Assembly: GCF_002583555.1 (NCBI RefSeq)
Contig: NZ_BEGX01000114.1
Span: forward strand, 153,689-217,688
Direction of reading: 5' to 3'
DNA length: 64,000 nucleotides
Origin: Pseudonocardia sp. N23
GTDB taxonomy: Bacteria; Actinomycetota; Actinomycetes; Mycobacteriales; Pseudonocardiaceae
Shown here: positions 41,321 through 49,361 of the stretch, piece by piece
Position numbering within the stretch: the stretch's first letter is position 1
How the letters are laid out: each line of letters opens with the position of its first letter
Translations under genes and position numbers: made by a program
Notes under the pieces: generated by a model
Told to the model about the DNA's origin: nothing
Database searches by the model: none
What the model saw: the letters and a program-made list of their open reading frames with translations, nothing else

Positions 41321-42098
41321 ACAGGTGCGGCTCCGGCTCGGTCCAGGCCGGGACGTAGCGGGCCCGCTCCTGGTCGTGCACCTCGGTGGGAGCGCCGGTG
41401 TGGGCGGGTGTCCCGATCGCGCGCGACTGCGGCGCCGCGTCCGGCTCGCCCCGCTGCACGACGGGCGCGGCCGGCCGGCCCATCGGGACGAAGCTCTCGC
41501 TGAGCATCGGGAACCCGCGGGTCTCGGTGGGGACGTCGTTGCCGTTGGCGGTGGCGGGGGCCTGGGCACCGGCCATCGCCGGGGCCACGGGGCGGCCGTT
41601 GTCGTGCACGGAGACGACCACGGAGCGGCGTGCGGCACGCCGGGCCTCGGCGCGGGCCCGCCGGCCCGCGGCGACGTACGACAGGCTGAGCCGGCCGGGA
41701 CCGTTCACCGCGATGCCGAGCACCACGGCGATGATCATGCCGACCAGTTCCCAGCCACCGTTCTTGACGAAGATGCCGTTCTTCGCGTGAACGAAGTACA
41801 CCGCGCCCGTCATCACGAACACGAACCCGGCGGCGGCCCATCGGACCATCACGCCGAGCAGCAGCAGGAACGACCCCGTCAATTCGACGACCAGCGTGAA
41901 CGCGGTGGCCGCGATCGCGATCGGGATGCCGAAGTTGGTGAACACCACCGTCGTACTGGCGAAGCCCGTCTGCACGAACGTCTGCCAGACGTGCGCGAGC
42001 ATCACCACCGAGACGAGGATCCGGCAGACGAGGATCAGGGTGTCGCGCGACCAGTCCTGCACCCAGGCGCGGACCAGGTCGGGGAGCGTGCGGGGCAT
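41307..42098 (-). CDS. DoxX-family membrane protein
   Basis: 263 residues. Four membrane segments (about 22-45, 58-82, 84-104, 117-135) with ILVSVVMLAHVWQTFVQTGF and VYFVHAKNGIFVKNGGWELV, the hallmark region of DoxX proteins. The C-terminal approximately 120 residues are cytoplasmic, Pro/Ala/Arg-rich and probably disordered. DoxX proteins take part in thiol or oxidative-stress systems in mycobacteria; the substrate here is unknown. It is divergent from pgi. Confidence 0.85.
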   Translation of the reverse strand: MPRTLPDLVRAWVQDWSRDTLILVCRILVSVVMLAHVWQTFVQTGFASTTVVFTNFGIPIAIAATAFTLVVELTGSFLLLLGVMVRWAAAGFVFVMTGAVYFVHAKNGIFVKNGGWELVGMIIAVVLGIAVNGPGRLSLSYVAAGRRARAEARRAARRSVVVSVHDNGRPVAPAMAGAQAPATANGNDVPTETRGFPMLSESFVPMGRPAAPVVQRGEPDAAPQSRAIGTPAHTGAPTEVHDQERARYVPAWTEPEPHLFSTR

Positions 42099-42385
42099 CT
42101 CAGCCTCCTGTACATCGGTCGATCGTCATGTCCGGCGAGGCCGAGTGCGACTCTGCGTGCCTGCCCGGACGCTGTCCGTGATGGCCGTCGTCCCGACGCT
42201 AGCCCGAACGCCACTCCATGGAGGGGCGAACGGTCGATCCGACGACGACCGAACGGTCCTACGCGGTGAGCTGTCGCACATCGACCACTCATCCGTGTAA
42301 CGCACGTCAGCGGAAAAGGTGACGCGCCGAGTTCCGACGAGTACGCACGGGCGTACTTCGGACCCGAACGTGGCATGTAGGCCGT

Positions 42386-42622
42386 ACGGGGGTGGTGTTA
42401 GCCCCACCCCCGTCGACGGGTCAGCACGCTCGTCGCGCCGGCCCCGGTCCGGCACAGTCGTTCCTGCCGGGCGGGAGGGCAACACCTGGGGGGCCCGCCC
42501 GGCACGGACGACCACCACGTCGCCGCCGCTGGGGAGCGGGCCGCGACCGGGTGGACGGGGTTGTCGACGGGGGTGTCGAGAACCCCCGCCGGCCGGGCGG
42601 CACTGGGGAGCGCCGCCCGGCC
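42386..42622. promoter_or_regulatory. Intergenic region upstream of pgi with three GC-rich hairpins
   Basis: The 570-bp gap 42099-42667 holds no convincing gene. Three perfect inverted repeats are visible: ACGGGGGTGG/CCACCCCCGT (42386-42395/42404-42413), CGGGGGT/ACCCCCG (42568-42574/42582-42588) and GGCCGGGCGGC/GCCGCCCGGCC (42591-42601/42612-42622). The last two are in the likely pgi leader and may be an attenuator or stop read-through. No clear promoter consensus. Confidence 0.5.
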
Positions 42623-42667
42623 GATCTCGATCTCCTCAACCGTTGCACGAGTGGGCATGATGAGCCC

Positions 42668-44341
42668 GTGAGCGAACCGATCCGGTCCGACCGTCCTGCC
42701 GACATCACCTCGACCCCCGAATGGGCCGCGCTGACCGCGCACCATCGCGAGGTCGGGCCCCTGCACCTGCGCGAGCTGTTCGCCGCCGACCCCGACCGTG
42801 TCGACGCCTTCACCGCCGAGGCGGCCGACCTGGTGCTCGACCACTCCAAGCACCGCATCACCCGCGACACGCTGCCGTTGCTGTTCGCGCTCGCCGACCG
42901 GGCCGGCATCCCCGACCGCATCACCGCGATGTTCCGCGGCGACCACATCAACACCAGCGAGGACCGCGCCGTCCTGCACACCGCGCTGCGACAGCCCCGC
43001 GACGCAGCCCTGACCGTCGACGGGCAGGACGTCGTCACCGACGTGCACGCCACGCTCGACCGCATGGGCGCCTTCGCCGACTCCGTCCGGTCCGGCAAAT
43101 GGACCGGCCACACCGGCGAGCGGATCCGCGACGTGGTCAACATCGGCATCGGCGGCTCGGACCTCGGCCCGGTCATGGCCTACGAGGCGTTGCGCGCCTA
43201 CGCCGACCGCGACCTCACCGGCCACTTCGTGTCCAACATCGACCCCACCGACCTCGCCGAGACGCTGCGCGGCCTCGACCCGGCGACGACGCTGTTCATC
43301 GTCTCCTCCAAGACCTTCACGACCCTGGAGACCCTCACCAACGCCCGCAACGCCCGCGACTGGCTGCTCGCCGCGCTCGGGGACTCCTCGGCCGTCGCCA
43401 AGCACTTCGCCGCCGTCTCGACCAACGCCGAGAAGGTGCGGGAGTTCGGGATCGACGAGGCCAACATGTTCGGCTTCTGGGACTGGGTGGGCGGGCGCTA
43501 CTCCGTCGACTCCGCGATCGGGCTCTCGCTGATGGTCGCCGTCGGCCCCGAGCGGTTCGGCGAGTTCCTCGCCGGCATGCACGCGATGGACGAGCATTTC
43601 CGCACCGCGCCGGCCGCCGAGAACGTGCCGCTCATCGCCGGCCTGCTCAACGTCTGGTACTCCAACTTCTTCGGCGTCCAGACCCACGCCGTGCTCCCCT
43701 ACAGCCAGTACCTGCACCGGCTGCCCGCCTACCTGCAGCAGCTGACCATGGAGAGCAACGGCAAGTCGGTGCAGCAGACCGGCGTCCCCGTCACCACGTC
43801 GACGGGCGAGATCTGGTGGGGCGAGCCCGGCACCAACGGCCAGCACGCCTTCTACCAGCTGCTGCACCAGGGCACCCGGCTCGTGCCTGCCGACTTCATC
43901 GGCTTCGCCCGCCCCGCGCACGACCTGCCCGGCGAGGGCTCCGCCGACATGCACGACCTGTTCTCCGCCAACCTGTTCGCCCAGACCGCGGCGCTCGCCT
44001 TCGGCAAGACCGCCGAGGAGATCGCCGCCGAGGGCACCCCCGCCGACGTCGTGCCCCACAAGGTCATGCCCGGCAACCGCCCGACGTCGACGATCCTCGC
44101 GCCCGAGCTCAGCCCGTCGGTGCTCGGCCAGCTCATCGCCTTCTACGAGCACGTGACCTTCGTCGAGGGCTCGATCTGGGGCATCGACTCGTTCGACCAG
44201 TGGGGCGTCGAGCTCGGCAAGGTCATGGCCAAGCAGATGGTGCCGGTCCTCTCCGAGGCCGACCCGTCCTACGACGGCCTCGACGCCTCGTCGACGGCCC
44301 TGGTGAAGCGGTACCGGACCCTGCGGGGGCGCTCGGCCTGA
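42668..44341 (+). CDS. pgi: Glucose-6-phosphate isomerase
   Basis: 557 residues, the normal length, from GTG (VSEPIRSDRPADIT). It interconverts glucose-6-phosphate and fructose-6-phosphate in glycolysis and gluconeogenesis in the cytoplasm. The two SIS domains are intact: VVNIGIGGSDLGPVM, FIVSSKTFTTLET, WDWVGGRYSVDSAIGLS, ESNGKSV and WWGEPGTNGQHAFYQLLHQG are the family signatures. No operon partner upstream; PAP2 follows after 56 bases. The frame is open upstream to 42392 but the family start is at 42668. Confidence 0.97.
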   Translation: MSEPIRSDRPADITSTPEWAALTAHHREVGPLHLRELFAADPDRVDAFTAEAADLVLDHSKHRITRDTLPLLFALADRAGIPDRITAMFRGDHINTSEDRAVLHTALRQPRDAALTVDGQDVVTDVHATLDRMGAFADSVRSGKWTGHTGERIRDVVNIGIGGSDLGPVMAYEALRAYADRDLTGHFVSNIDPTDLAETLRGLDPATTLFIVSSKTFTTLETLTNARNARDWLLAALGDSSAVAKHFAAVSTNAEKVREFGIDEANMFGFWDWVGGRYSVDSAIGLSLMVAVGPERFGEFLAGMHAMDEHFRTAPAAENVPLIAGLLNVWYSNFFGVQTHAVLPYSQYLHRLPAYLQQLTMESNGKSVQQTGVPVTTSTGEIWWGEPGTNGQHAFYQLLHQGTRLVPADFIGFARPAHDLPGEGSADMHDLFSANLFAQTAALAFGKTAEEIAAEGTPADVVPHKVMPGNRPTSTILAPELSPSVLGQLIAFYEHVTFVEGSIWGIDSFDQWGVELGKVMAKQMVPVLSEADPSYDGLDASSTALVKRYRTLRGRSA

Positions 44342-44397
44342 CGGGCCCTCCCCGTCGGGCGGGTGCGGGGGGCCCGCCGCTCGGCGAGACTGGACGG

Positions 44398-45102
44398 ATG
44401 CGATCTCCGTCCCCCCGGCTGCCGGTGCTGCTCGGCGTCGTCGTGGTGGTGGCGCTCGCCGTCGCCGCCGGCTGGCTGCTGCACTTCGGCGCGACCGGCA
44501 CCGGCACCGCCGACGCCGACGCCGCGCTGCTCACCGACGCCGTCGCCGTCCGCGGCCCGCGACTCACCACGGCCGCCGTGACGGTGACGACGATCGGCAG
44601 CACCGCCGCAATGGCGATCCTCGCCGTCTCGATGTGCGTCGTCAGCTGGCTGCGCGGCCGCCGCGCGGACGCCCTGTTCGTCGCGGCGGCGGCGCTCGGG
44701 GGCAGCGCACTGTTCCGGCTGCTCAAGTCGCTGTTCGACCGGCCCCGCCCGCCGGTGGCGACCCGGCTGGTCAACGAGACCAACGAGTCGCTGCCGTCGG
44801 GGCACGCCACGATGTCGGTCGTCATCGTCGGCGCGCTGGTCGTGCTGGTGTGGCCCGCGTGCGGCGCCGCGGCGCGCGTCGTGCTCGTCGCCGCGGCGAC
44901 GCTGTGGGTCGCCGCCGTCGGCGCCACCCGCATCTACCTGGGCGTGCACTGGTTCAGCGACGTGCTGGCCGGCTGGTTCGTCGGCGCCACGTGGCTCGCG
45001 GTGTGCGTCGTCGCGCGCCGGTCCTGGGGCAGCAGGCCCGGCGAACCGGCACCGCAGGACGCCGATCCGATCACCCCCGACGATCCGGCCGTCGACCGCT
45101 AG
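44398..45102 (+). CDS. PAP2-family membrane phosphatase
   Basis: 234 residues with about six membrane segments. The three catalytic motifs are present: KSLFDRPRP (KxxxxxxRP-type), LPSGHAT (PSGH) and TRIYLGVHWFSDV (SRxxxxxHxxxD-type with Thr in place of Ser). It probably dephosphorylates a lipid phosphate such as undecaprenyl pyrophosphate, phosphatidate or phosphatidylglycerol phosphate. The active site would face the outside. ATG at 44398 follows pgi on the same strand. Confidence 0.88.
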   Translation: MRSPSPRLPVLLGVVVVVALAVAAGWLLHFGATGTGTADADAALLTDAVAVRGPRLTTAAVTVTTIGSTAAMAILAVSMCVVSWLRGRRADALFVAAAALGGSALFRLLKSLFDRPRPPVATRLVNETNESLPSGHATMSVVIVGALVVLVWPACGAAARVVLVAAATLWVAAVGATRIYLGVHWFSDVLAGWFVGATWLAVCVVARRSWGSRPGEPAPQDADPITPDDPAVDR

Positions 45103-45318
45103 GCGTGTTCCTTCGCGCACCAGCACGTCGACCGCCCCCCGACCGTGCCGTGCACCATTGGCGACCCGCATCGCGGGCACCTCGCGTCGCCGTGGCGGTG
45201 CTCGATGATCCGGCCCGTGTGCACACCCAGCCGTCGGTGTCGTCGACGGCGACGATCCGGCGGTCCGGCGCCTGCTCCAGCACCCGCCGGGCGGACCCGA
45301 CCTCGGGGGCTCCGGCAC
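45099..45318 (-). pseudogene. Decayed Fpg/Nei-type DNA glycosylase
   Basis: A GTG at 45318 begins VPE, but a missing base shifts the frame before PEVGSARRVLEQAPDRRIVA and VDDTDGWVC. That matches the MPELPEVE start and first strands of Fpg/Nei family glycosylases. After WVC the frame must change again to give HTGRIIEHRHGDARCPRCGS and GTVGGRSTCWC, which matches the C-terminal zinc finger of the same family. The approximately 200 residues between them are gone. This is a remnant with an internal deletion and frameshifts, not a working gene. The family call rests on the two termini. Confidence 0.55.
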
Positions 45319-45375
45319 GTGATCAGTCTCGCCCCGGCCGTGTCACGGTGCGCGCCGGAGTTAGCGTGACCTCCC

Positions 45376-46206
<831 letters not shown>

Positions 46207-46256
46207 GCGTCGTCTGCACGGGGAACAGCCGCCCGGCGACGTGAGTTGACCTCGGC

Positions 46257-46388
46257 GTGAGTACCCGTGTGCGCGTGCGCGCCCCCGAGCTGCGCGGCCG
46301 CCGCTGGCTCGGCACCGGCGGACGTGACCTGTCACTGGCCGACCTGCGCGGCAAGATCGTCCTGCTCGACTTCTGGACCTTCTGCTGA
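46257..46388 (+). pseudogene. NHLRC2-like thioredoxin/beta-propeller gene, 5' part, interrupted by element 2
   Basis: From GTG at 46257: VSTRVRVRAPELRGRRWLGT then GKIVLLDFWTFC and a TGA formed at the junction. The strand-loop DFWTFC is the start of the thioredoxin-fold active site. The remainder (FCCVNCLHVLDEL...) is at 60924. Rejoined at TTCTGCTG the gene reads DFWTFCCVNCLHVLDEL without a break, the CCxNC motif of the NHLRC2 family. As it stands only 43 residues are made. Confidence 0.88.
46380..46387. other. attL core of element 2
   Basis: TTCTGCTG, shared with 60924-60931, is the only identity across the two host/element junctions. The serine integrase starts 8 bases further on. Reconstructed attB codes for WTFCCVNC. 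The central dinucleotide used by the integrase cannot be fixed from sequence. Confidence 0.85.
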
Positions 46389-46395
46389 GTGAACG

Positions 46396-47964
46396 ATGGC
46401 TAGAGTACACAACGTGCCGAAGCAGGAACAGGGTGTCCGCGCAGTGATCTACGCTCGCGCGTCGCAGGACAGGGACGGGACCGCGCGTTCTGTCGATCAG
46501 CAGCGTGTGGAGTGTCGCGAGTTCGCAGACCAACGCGGGTTTCAGGTTGTCGCGGAGCTAGCGGACAACGACATGTCTGCCTACGCGGGGAAGCCGCGAC
46601 CCGCATACATCGAGCTGCTGCGGATGATCCGTGAGGGTGAAACGGATGCGGTGATCGTGTGGGAGCAGTCGCGTCTCACACGACGCCCCTACGAGCTTGA
46701 GCAGTACATCGAAGTGTGTGAGCCACGAGGGGTCGCTACCCACATGGTGACCTCCGGCTTCCTTGACCTGACGACGGATCAGGGTCGCTTGGTCGCGCGG
46801 ATGATGGGTGCTCAGAACCGCTACGAAGTCGACCAGCTCCGTGGACGTGTGAAGCGAGGTCTCCGCTCCCGTTCTGCGAAGGGTCTCCCGGGTGGAGGTC
46901 GCCGACCGTTCGGGTTCCTCGCCGACAAGGTGACCCACGATCCCATTGAGGCAGCCGCTATCCGCTCAGCAACGGAGTCGGTGGTACTTGGTGAGTCGGT
47001 GCACGGAATCGCCCGCGAGTGGCGCGCTCAGGGACTCGTCACGACCACCGGGAAGCCGTGGACCACCACGCAGCTCCGCGCGCTGCTGCGGAGACCCCGC
47101 AACGCGGGACTCATGCAGCATCAGGGTCGCGTTGCCGGTCGCGCGTCGTGGGAACCCATCGTGCCCGCGGAGCTGTGGACCGCGTGCGTCGCAGTGCTGG
47201 ACGACCCGCAGCGACGCACCTCCCCCGGCACCCAACCCGCGTATCTCGGAACGTTCATCTATCGCTGCGGTGCGATCGTGGACGAGCAGGAGTGCGGGTT
47301 GCTCATGCGCTCGTGGCGCTCCGGAAAGCCTGCGGTCAAGGTGTACCGCTGCACTGCAACGGACAGGAAGCGGGACGGGGTCACCACCCGCCACGTCACC
47401 ATCCCCATTGCTCCGACTGATGAGTACGTGGGAGAGGTCATCCTCGCGCAGCTGCACGAACTCGGTCACGGTCTCCCGCTTGAGGTGGAAGACACCGCTC
47501 CCCCGACACCCGTGACGACAATCCAAGAGCTAGAGGCTCGTCAATCAAAGCTCGCTATGCAGTTCGCGACGGGAGTCCTCCCCGAAGACGCGTACACCGC
47601 CGCAATGACACTCATCATCGCGCAGCGCGAGCAACTCGCTCAGTCATTCGCAGCACCGATCCGCATAGCGCGTGATGAGGTGTTCGACCTCGCACGCGAG
47701 CGGAGCAGGTGGGAAGACTTGTCCCTCGACCGGCGACGCGCACTTGTGTCAGATATTGCAACGGTGACGATTCTCCCCGCTGGTTCCGGGAACCGGTTAG
47801 CAGTGGCAGACAGAGTCCGCGTGCAGTTGCACCTTGAGGAGTGGGACGAAGCGATTTCCCGTGACCGCGAGATAACTGAGGCTGCGCGGGTCGCATGGGA
47901 ACAGGAGAATCCGAGACTTCCGGGTGAAACACTGATCGAGTGGATGAACCGTGGTCCCCAATAA
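46396..47964 (+). CDS. Large serine integrase of element 2
   Basis: 522 residues. The catalytic N-terminal resolvase domain has AVIYARASQDRDG with the nucleophile Ser23, VWEQSRLTRRP and QGRLVARMMGAQNRYEVDQL. A recombinase domain follows (GLPGGGRRPFGFLADKV; TTTQLRALLRRPRNAG), then a zinc ribbon region in which the CG-type cysteines are partly replaced (IYRCGAIVDEQECG), and a coiled-coil motif. It would recombine attP with the NHLRC2-like attB. The ATG is 9 bases from the core. Directionality would need a separate factor, perhaps one of the small proteins nearby. Confidence 0.94.
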   Translation: MARVHNVPKQEQGVRAVIYARASQDRDGTARSVDQQRVECREFADQRGFQVVAELADNDMSAYAGKPRPAYIELLRMIREGETDAVIVWEQSRLTRRPYELEQYIEVCEPRGVATHMVTSGFLDLTTDQGRLVARMMGAQNRYEVDQLRGRVKRGLRSRSAKGLPGGGRRPFGFLADKVTHDPIEAAAIRSATESVVLGESVHGIAREWRAQGLVTTTGKPWTTTQLRALLRRPRNAGLMQHQGRVAGRASWEPIVPAELWTACVAVLDDPQRRTSPGTQPAYLGTFIYRCGAIVDEQECGLLMRSWRSGKPAVKVYRCTATDRKRDGVTTRHVTIPIAPTDEYVGEVILAQLHELGHGLPLEVEDTAPPTPVTTIQELEARQSKLAMQFATGVLPEDAYTAAMTLIIAQREQLAQSFAAPIRIARDEVFDLARERSRWEDLSLDRRRALVSDIATVTILPAGSGNRLAVADRVRVQLHLEEWDEAISRDREITEAARVAWEQENPRLPGETLIEWMNRGPQ

Positions 47965-47966
47965 AC

Positions 47967-48548
47967 GTGACCACCACCGTCAAGATTCCCGACACGGTTG
48001 ACCTGCTGAAAGACACCCTTAGCGACCTGTCGGGACTGGCTTCCGCTACCGGTTGGCAGCTCGCAGCGCTGGTGTGGGCGTGGGTACGACCTCCGGTTGT
48101 GGGGCGCCCCGGAAACCGTGCAGAACTGCACAGTTTGTCAGTTGCGCAACTCTGTGACCTGCGTGTTCGTGGTCTGCGTAGCAACAACACCGTGATCAAG
48201 TACCGCACAGCGTGGCAACACGCGAGCGATGCCGGTCTAGCGACATCTGTGCAACCGGGAGAGGAGACTGAGCTACCCAGTGTCGACTTCGGGGAGTTCG
48301 GGAGAATGCGCACGTGTTCACTTTCCACCGGAGAATGCGCGTCTAGCGCAAAATCCCCGCAGCATGCACCATGCGCGGATGGACCCCGAAGAACGGTCGC
48401 AGGTCGCACGTATCAACGCGCTCAAGTCGTGGGCAGCCACGCGCAACAGAACCACGCGCACCGCAGCGGGACGACGAGCAGCGGATGTGCGGTTCACCAA
48501 ACAAGCGCGCGAGCTGCTCGGACCAGACGCGACGGAGAAGCAGGTTAA
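47967..48548 (+). CDS. Putative regulator downstream of integrase (3' end uncertain)
   Basis: From GTG at 47967: VTTTVKIPDTVDLLKDTLSD, then TGWQLAALVWAWVRPP and LSVAQLCDLRVRGLRSNNTV, a possible helix-turn-helix. The first approximately 110 residues look like a real protein. The frame stays open to 48548 but the last 60 codons overlap a better gene in another frame (48379-48636) and are Cys/Ser/His-rich junk-like. The true end may be earlier with a frameshift. A repeated GGAGAATGCGC occurs at about 48301 and 48332. Confidence 0.5.
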   Translation: MTTTVKIPDTVDLLKDTLSDLSGLASATGWQLAALVWAWVRPPVVGRPGNRAELHSLSVAQLCDLRVRGLRSNNTVIKYRTAWQHASDAGLATSVQPGEETELPSVDFGEFGRMRTCSLSTGECASSAKSPQHAPCADGPRRTVAGRTYQRAQVVGSHAQQNHAHRSGTTSSGCAVHQTSARAARTRRDGEAG

Positions 48549-48636
48549 CCGCTCAGCGGAAGCATTGCGCGCTGCGTTCTATCGGGAGATGGCGCTCAAG
48601 TCAGTAAGGGTTCGCAGGAAGCGCCGGAACACGTAG
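48379..48636 (+). CDS. Small basic protein of a widespread actinobacterial type
   Basis: 85 residues: MDPEERSQVARINALKSWAA, then TAAGRRAADVRFTKQARELL and a Lys/Arg-rich end. Short basic proteins of this layout (R-x-A-L-x-S-W-A ... T-R-T-A-x-x-R-x-A) are common next to regulators in actinobacteria and are probably nucleic-acid binding. The exact function is unknown. Confidence 0.65.
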   Translation: MDPEERSQVARINALKSWAATRNRTTRTAAGRRAADVRFTKQARELLGPDATEKQVNRSAEALRAAFYREMALKSVRVRRKRRNT

Positions 48637-48787
48637 CAGATTGTCAAGAGAATTGTGTTACGAATGAGTAACGAAGCGTCGGAAAAGCGCTTCTGCGCGT
48701 GTGAATAAGTGTGAAGTGTGCTAAAATGGTACATAGCGTTGGAAGATTCATGCTCTCTTCCGGATAACTGAATAATGAGGTTCACCC
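48637..48787 (+). promoter_or_regulatory. AT-rich promoter and leader before the RHH gene
   Basis: TAAAAT at 48722-48727 is a good -10 candidate in an unusually AT-rich stretch. A short palindrome (GAAAAGCGCTTCT) lies upstream. GATAACTGAATA (48764-48775) precedes the start and recurs in front of two further genes of this element. Confidence 0.5.
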
Positions 48788-48973
48788 ATGATAGAGCGAT
48801 CCACGCTCAGCTTCCCAGACCCGGGATTACTAGCCGCTCTGGATGAGGCTGCCGACGAGCAGCGGAAGTCTCGCTCGGAGTTTGTCCGCAGCATCCTCGC
48901 GGAAGCTCTCGGGTACAACGAAGAGTTCGTTCCCCGTCGAAGCAAGTTGCAAGTGGCTCAAGACTCCCGCTGA
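48788..48973 (+). CDS. Ribbon-helix-helix protein
   Basis: 61 residues: a beta strand (IERSTLSFPD), then LLAALDEAADEQRKSRSEFV and RSILAEAL. This is the Arc/CopG-type RHH layout. It is the first gene of a short unit after the promoter at 48722 and could be the control protein of element 2. Confidence 0.7.
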   Translation: MIERSTLSFPDPGLLAALDEAADEQRKSRSEFVRSILAEALGYNEEFVPRRSKLQVAQDSR

Positions 48974-49361
48974 TCTCCAACCGGCGGGTCAGGTAGCTCC
49001 CAGTCGTGCGACGTCTTTGCCTCTTTCACCGTCGCACTGCTGGTCGCAGCGCCTAAACCACGCGAGCACCCCGGTCAAGTTGTCACGTGCGCGACCGGGG
49101 TGCTCGTGTGCACTGGACTCCACCGCAGCAGCGGTTGAGAAAGATAGGGAAGACTGAGAGCGGAAGTCACCCGGTGTGATGAGACGCCGGGTGACACCCT
49201 CTCGCCCACCAAGTCTCCCCGGAGAACCGATTGTCCTGTGTCGGTTCGCGGTGGAGCTGATGAGCCTAAGGAACTCATCAGCTCCACCCCGGGTGCTTCA
49301 CCCCTAGCAGGACTCGCGCGAACCGTGCGCGGTGGTCACCAACAGGAAAGTACAACTTCAT
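48974..49361. other. Intergenic region with three strong hairpins
   Basis: No gene is seen. Three perfect inverted repeats follow each other: 49063-49076 with 49093-49106 (14 bp, CGAGCACCCCGGTC), 49166-49174 with 49187-49195 (9 bp), and 49250-49264 with 49274-49288 (15 bp, GGTGGAGCTGATGAG, 9-base loop). The first could end transcription of the RHH unit. The series as a whole could be a structured RNA leader of the primase gene or a packaging/recognition site. Confidence 0.6.

Noticed and set aside
42398..44152. Minus-strand open frame of 584 codons opposite pgi
   Set aside because: Antisense shadow with Gly/Val/Glu bias and no motifs; pgi is certain on the other strand.
42721..45102. Plus-strand open frame running through pgi into PAP2 in one frame
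   Set aside because: The first two thirds are an Arg/Pro/Ala-rich shadow of pgi. PAP2 starts at 44398 with its own ATG.
47019..47420. Second open frame inside the serine integrase gene
   Set aside because: Arg/His/Ala-rich overlap frame with no start signal; the integrase domains are continuous across it.
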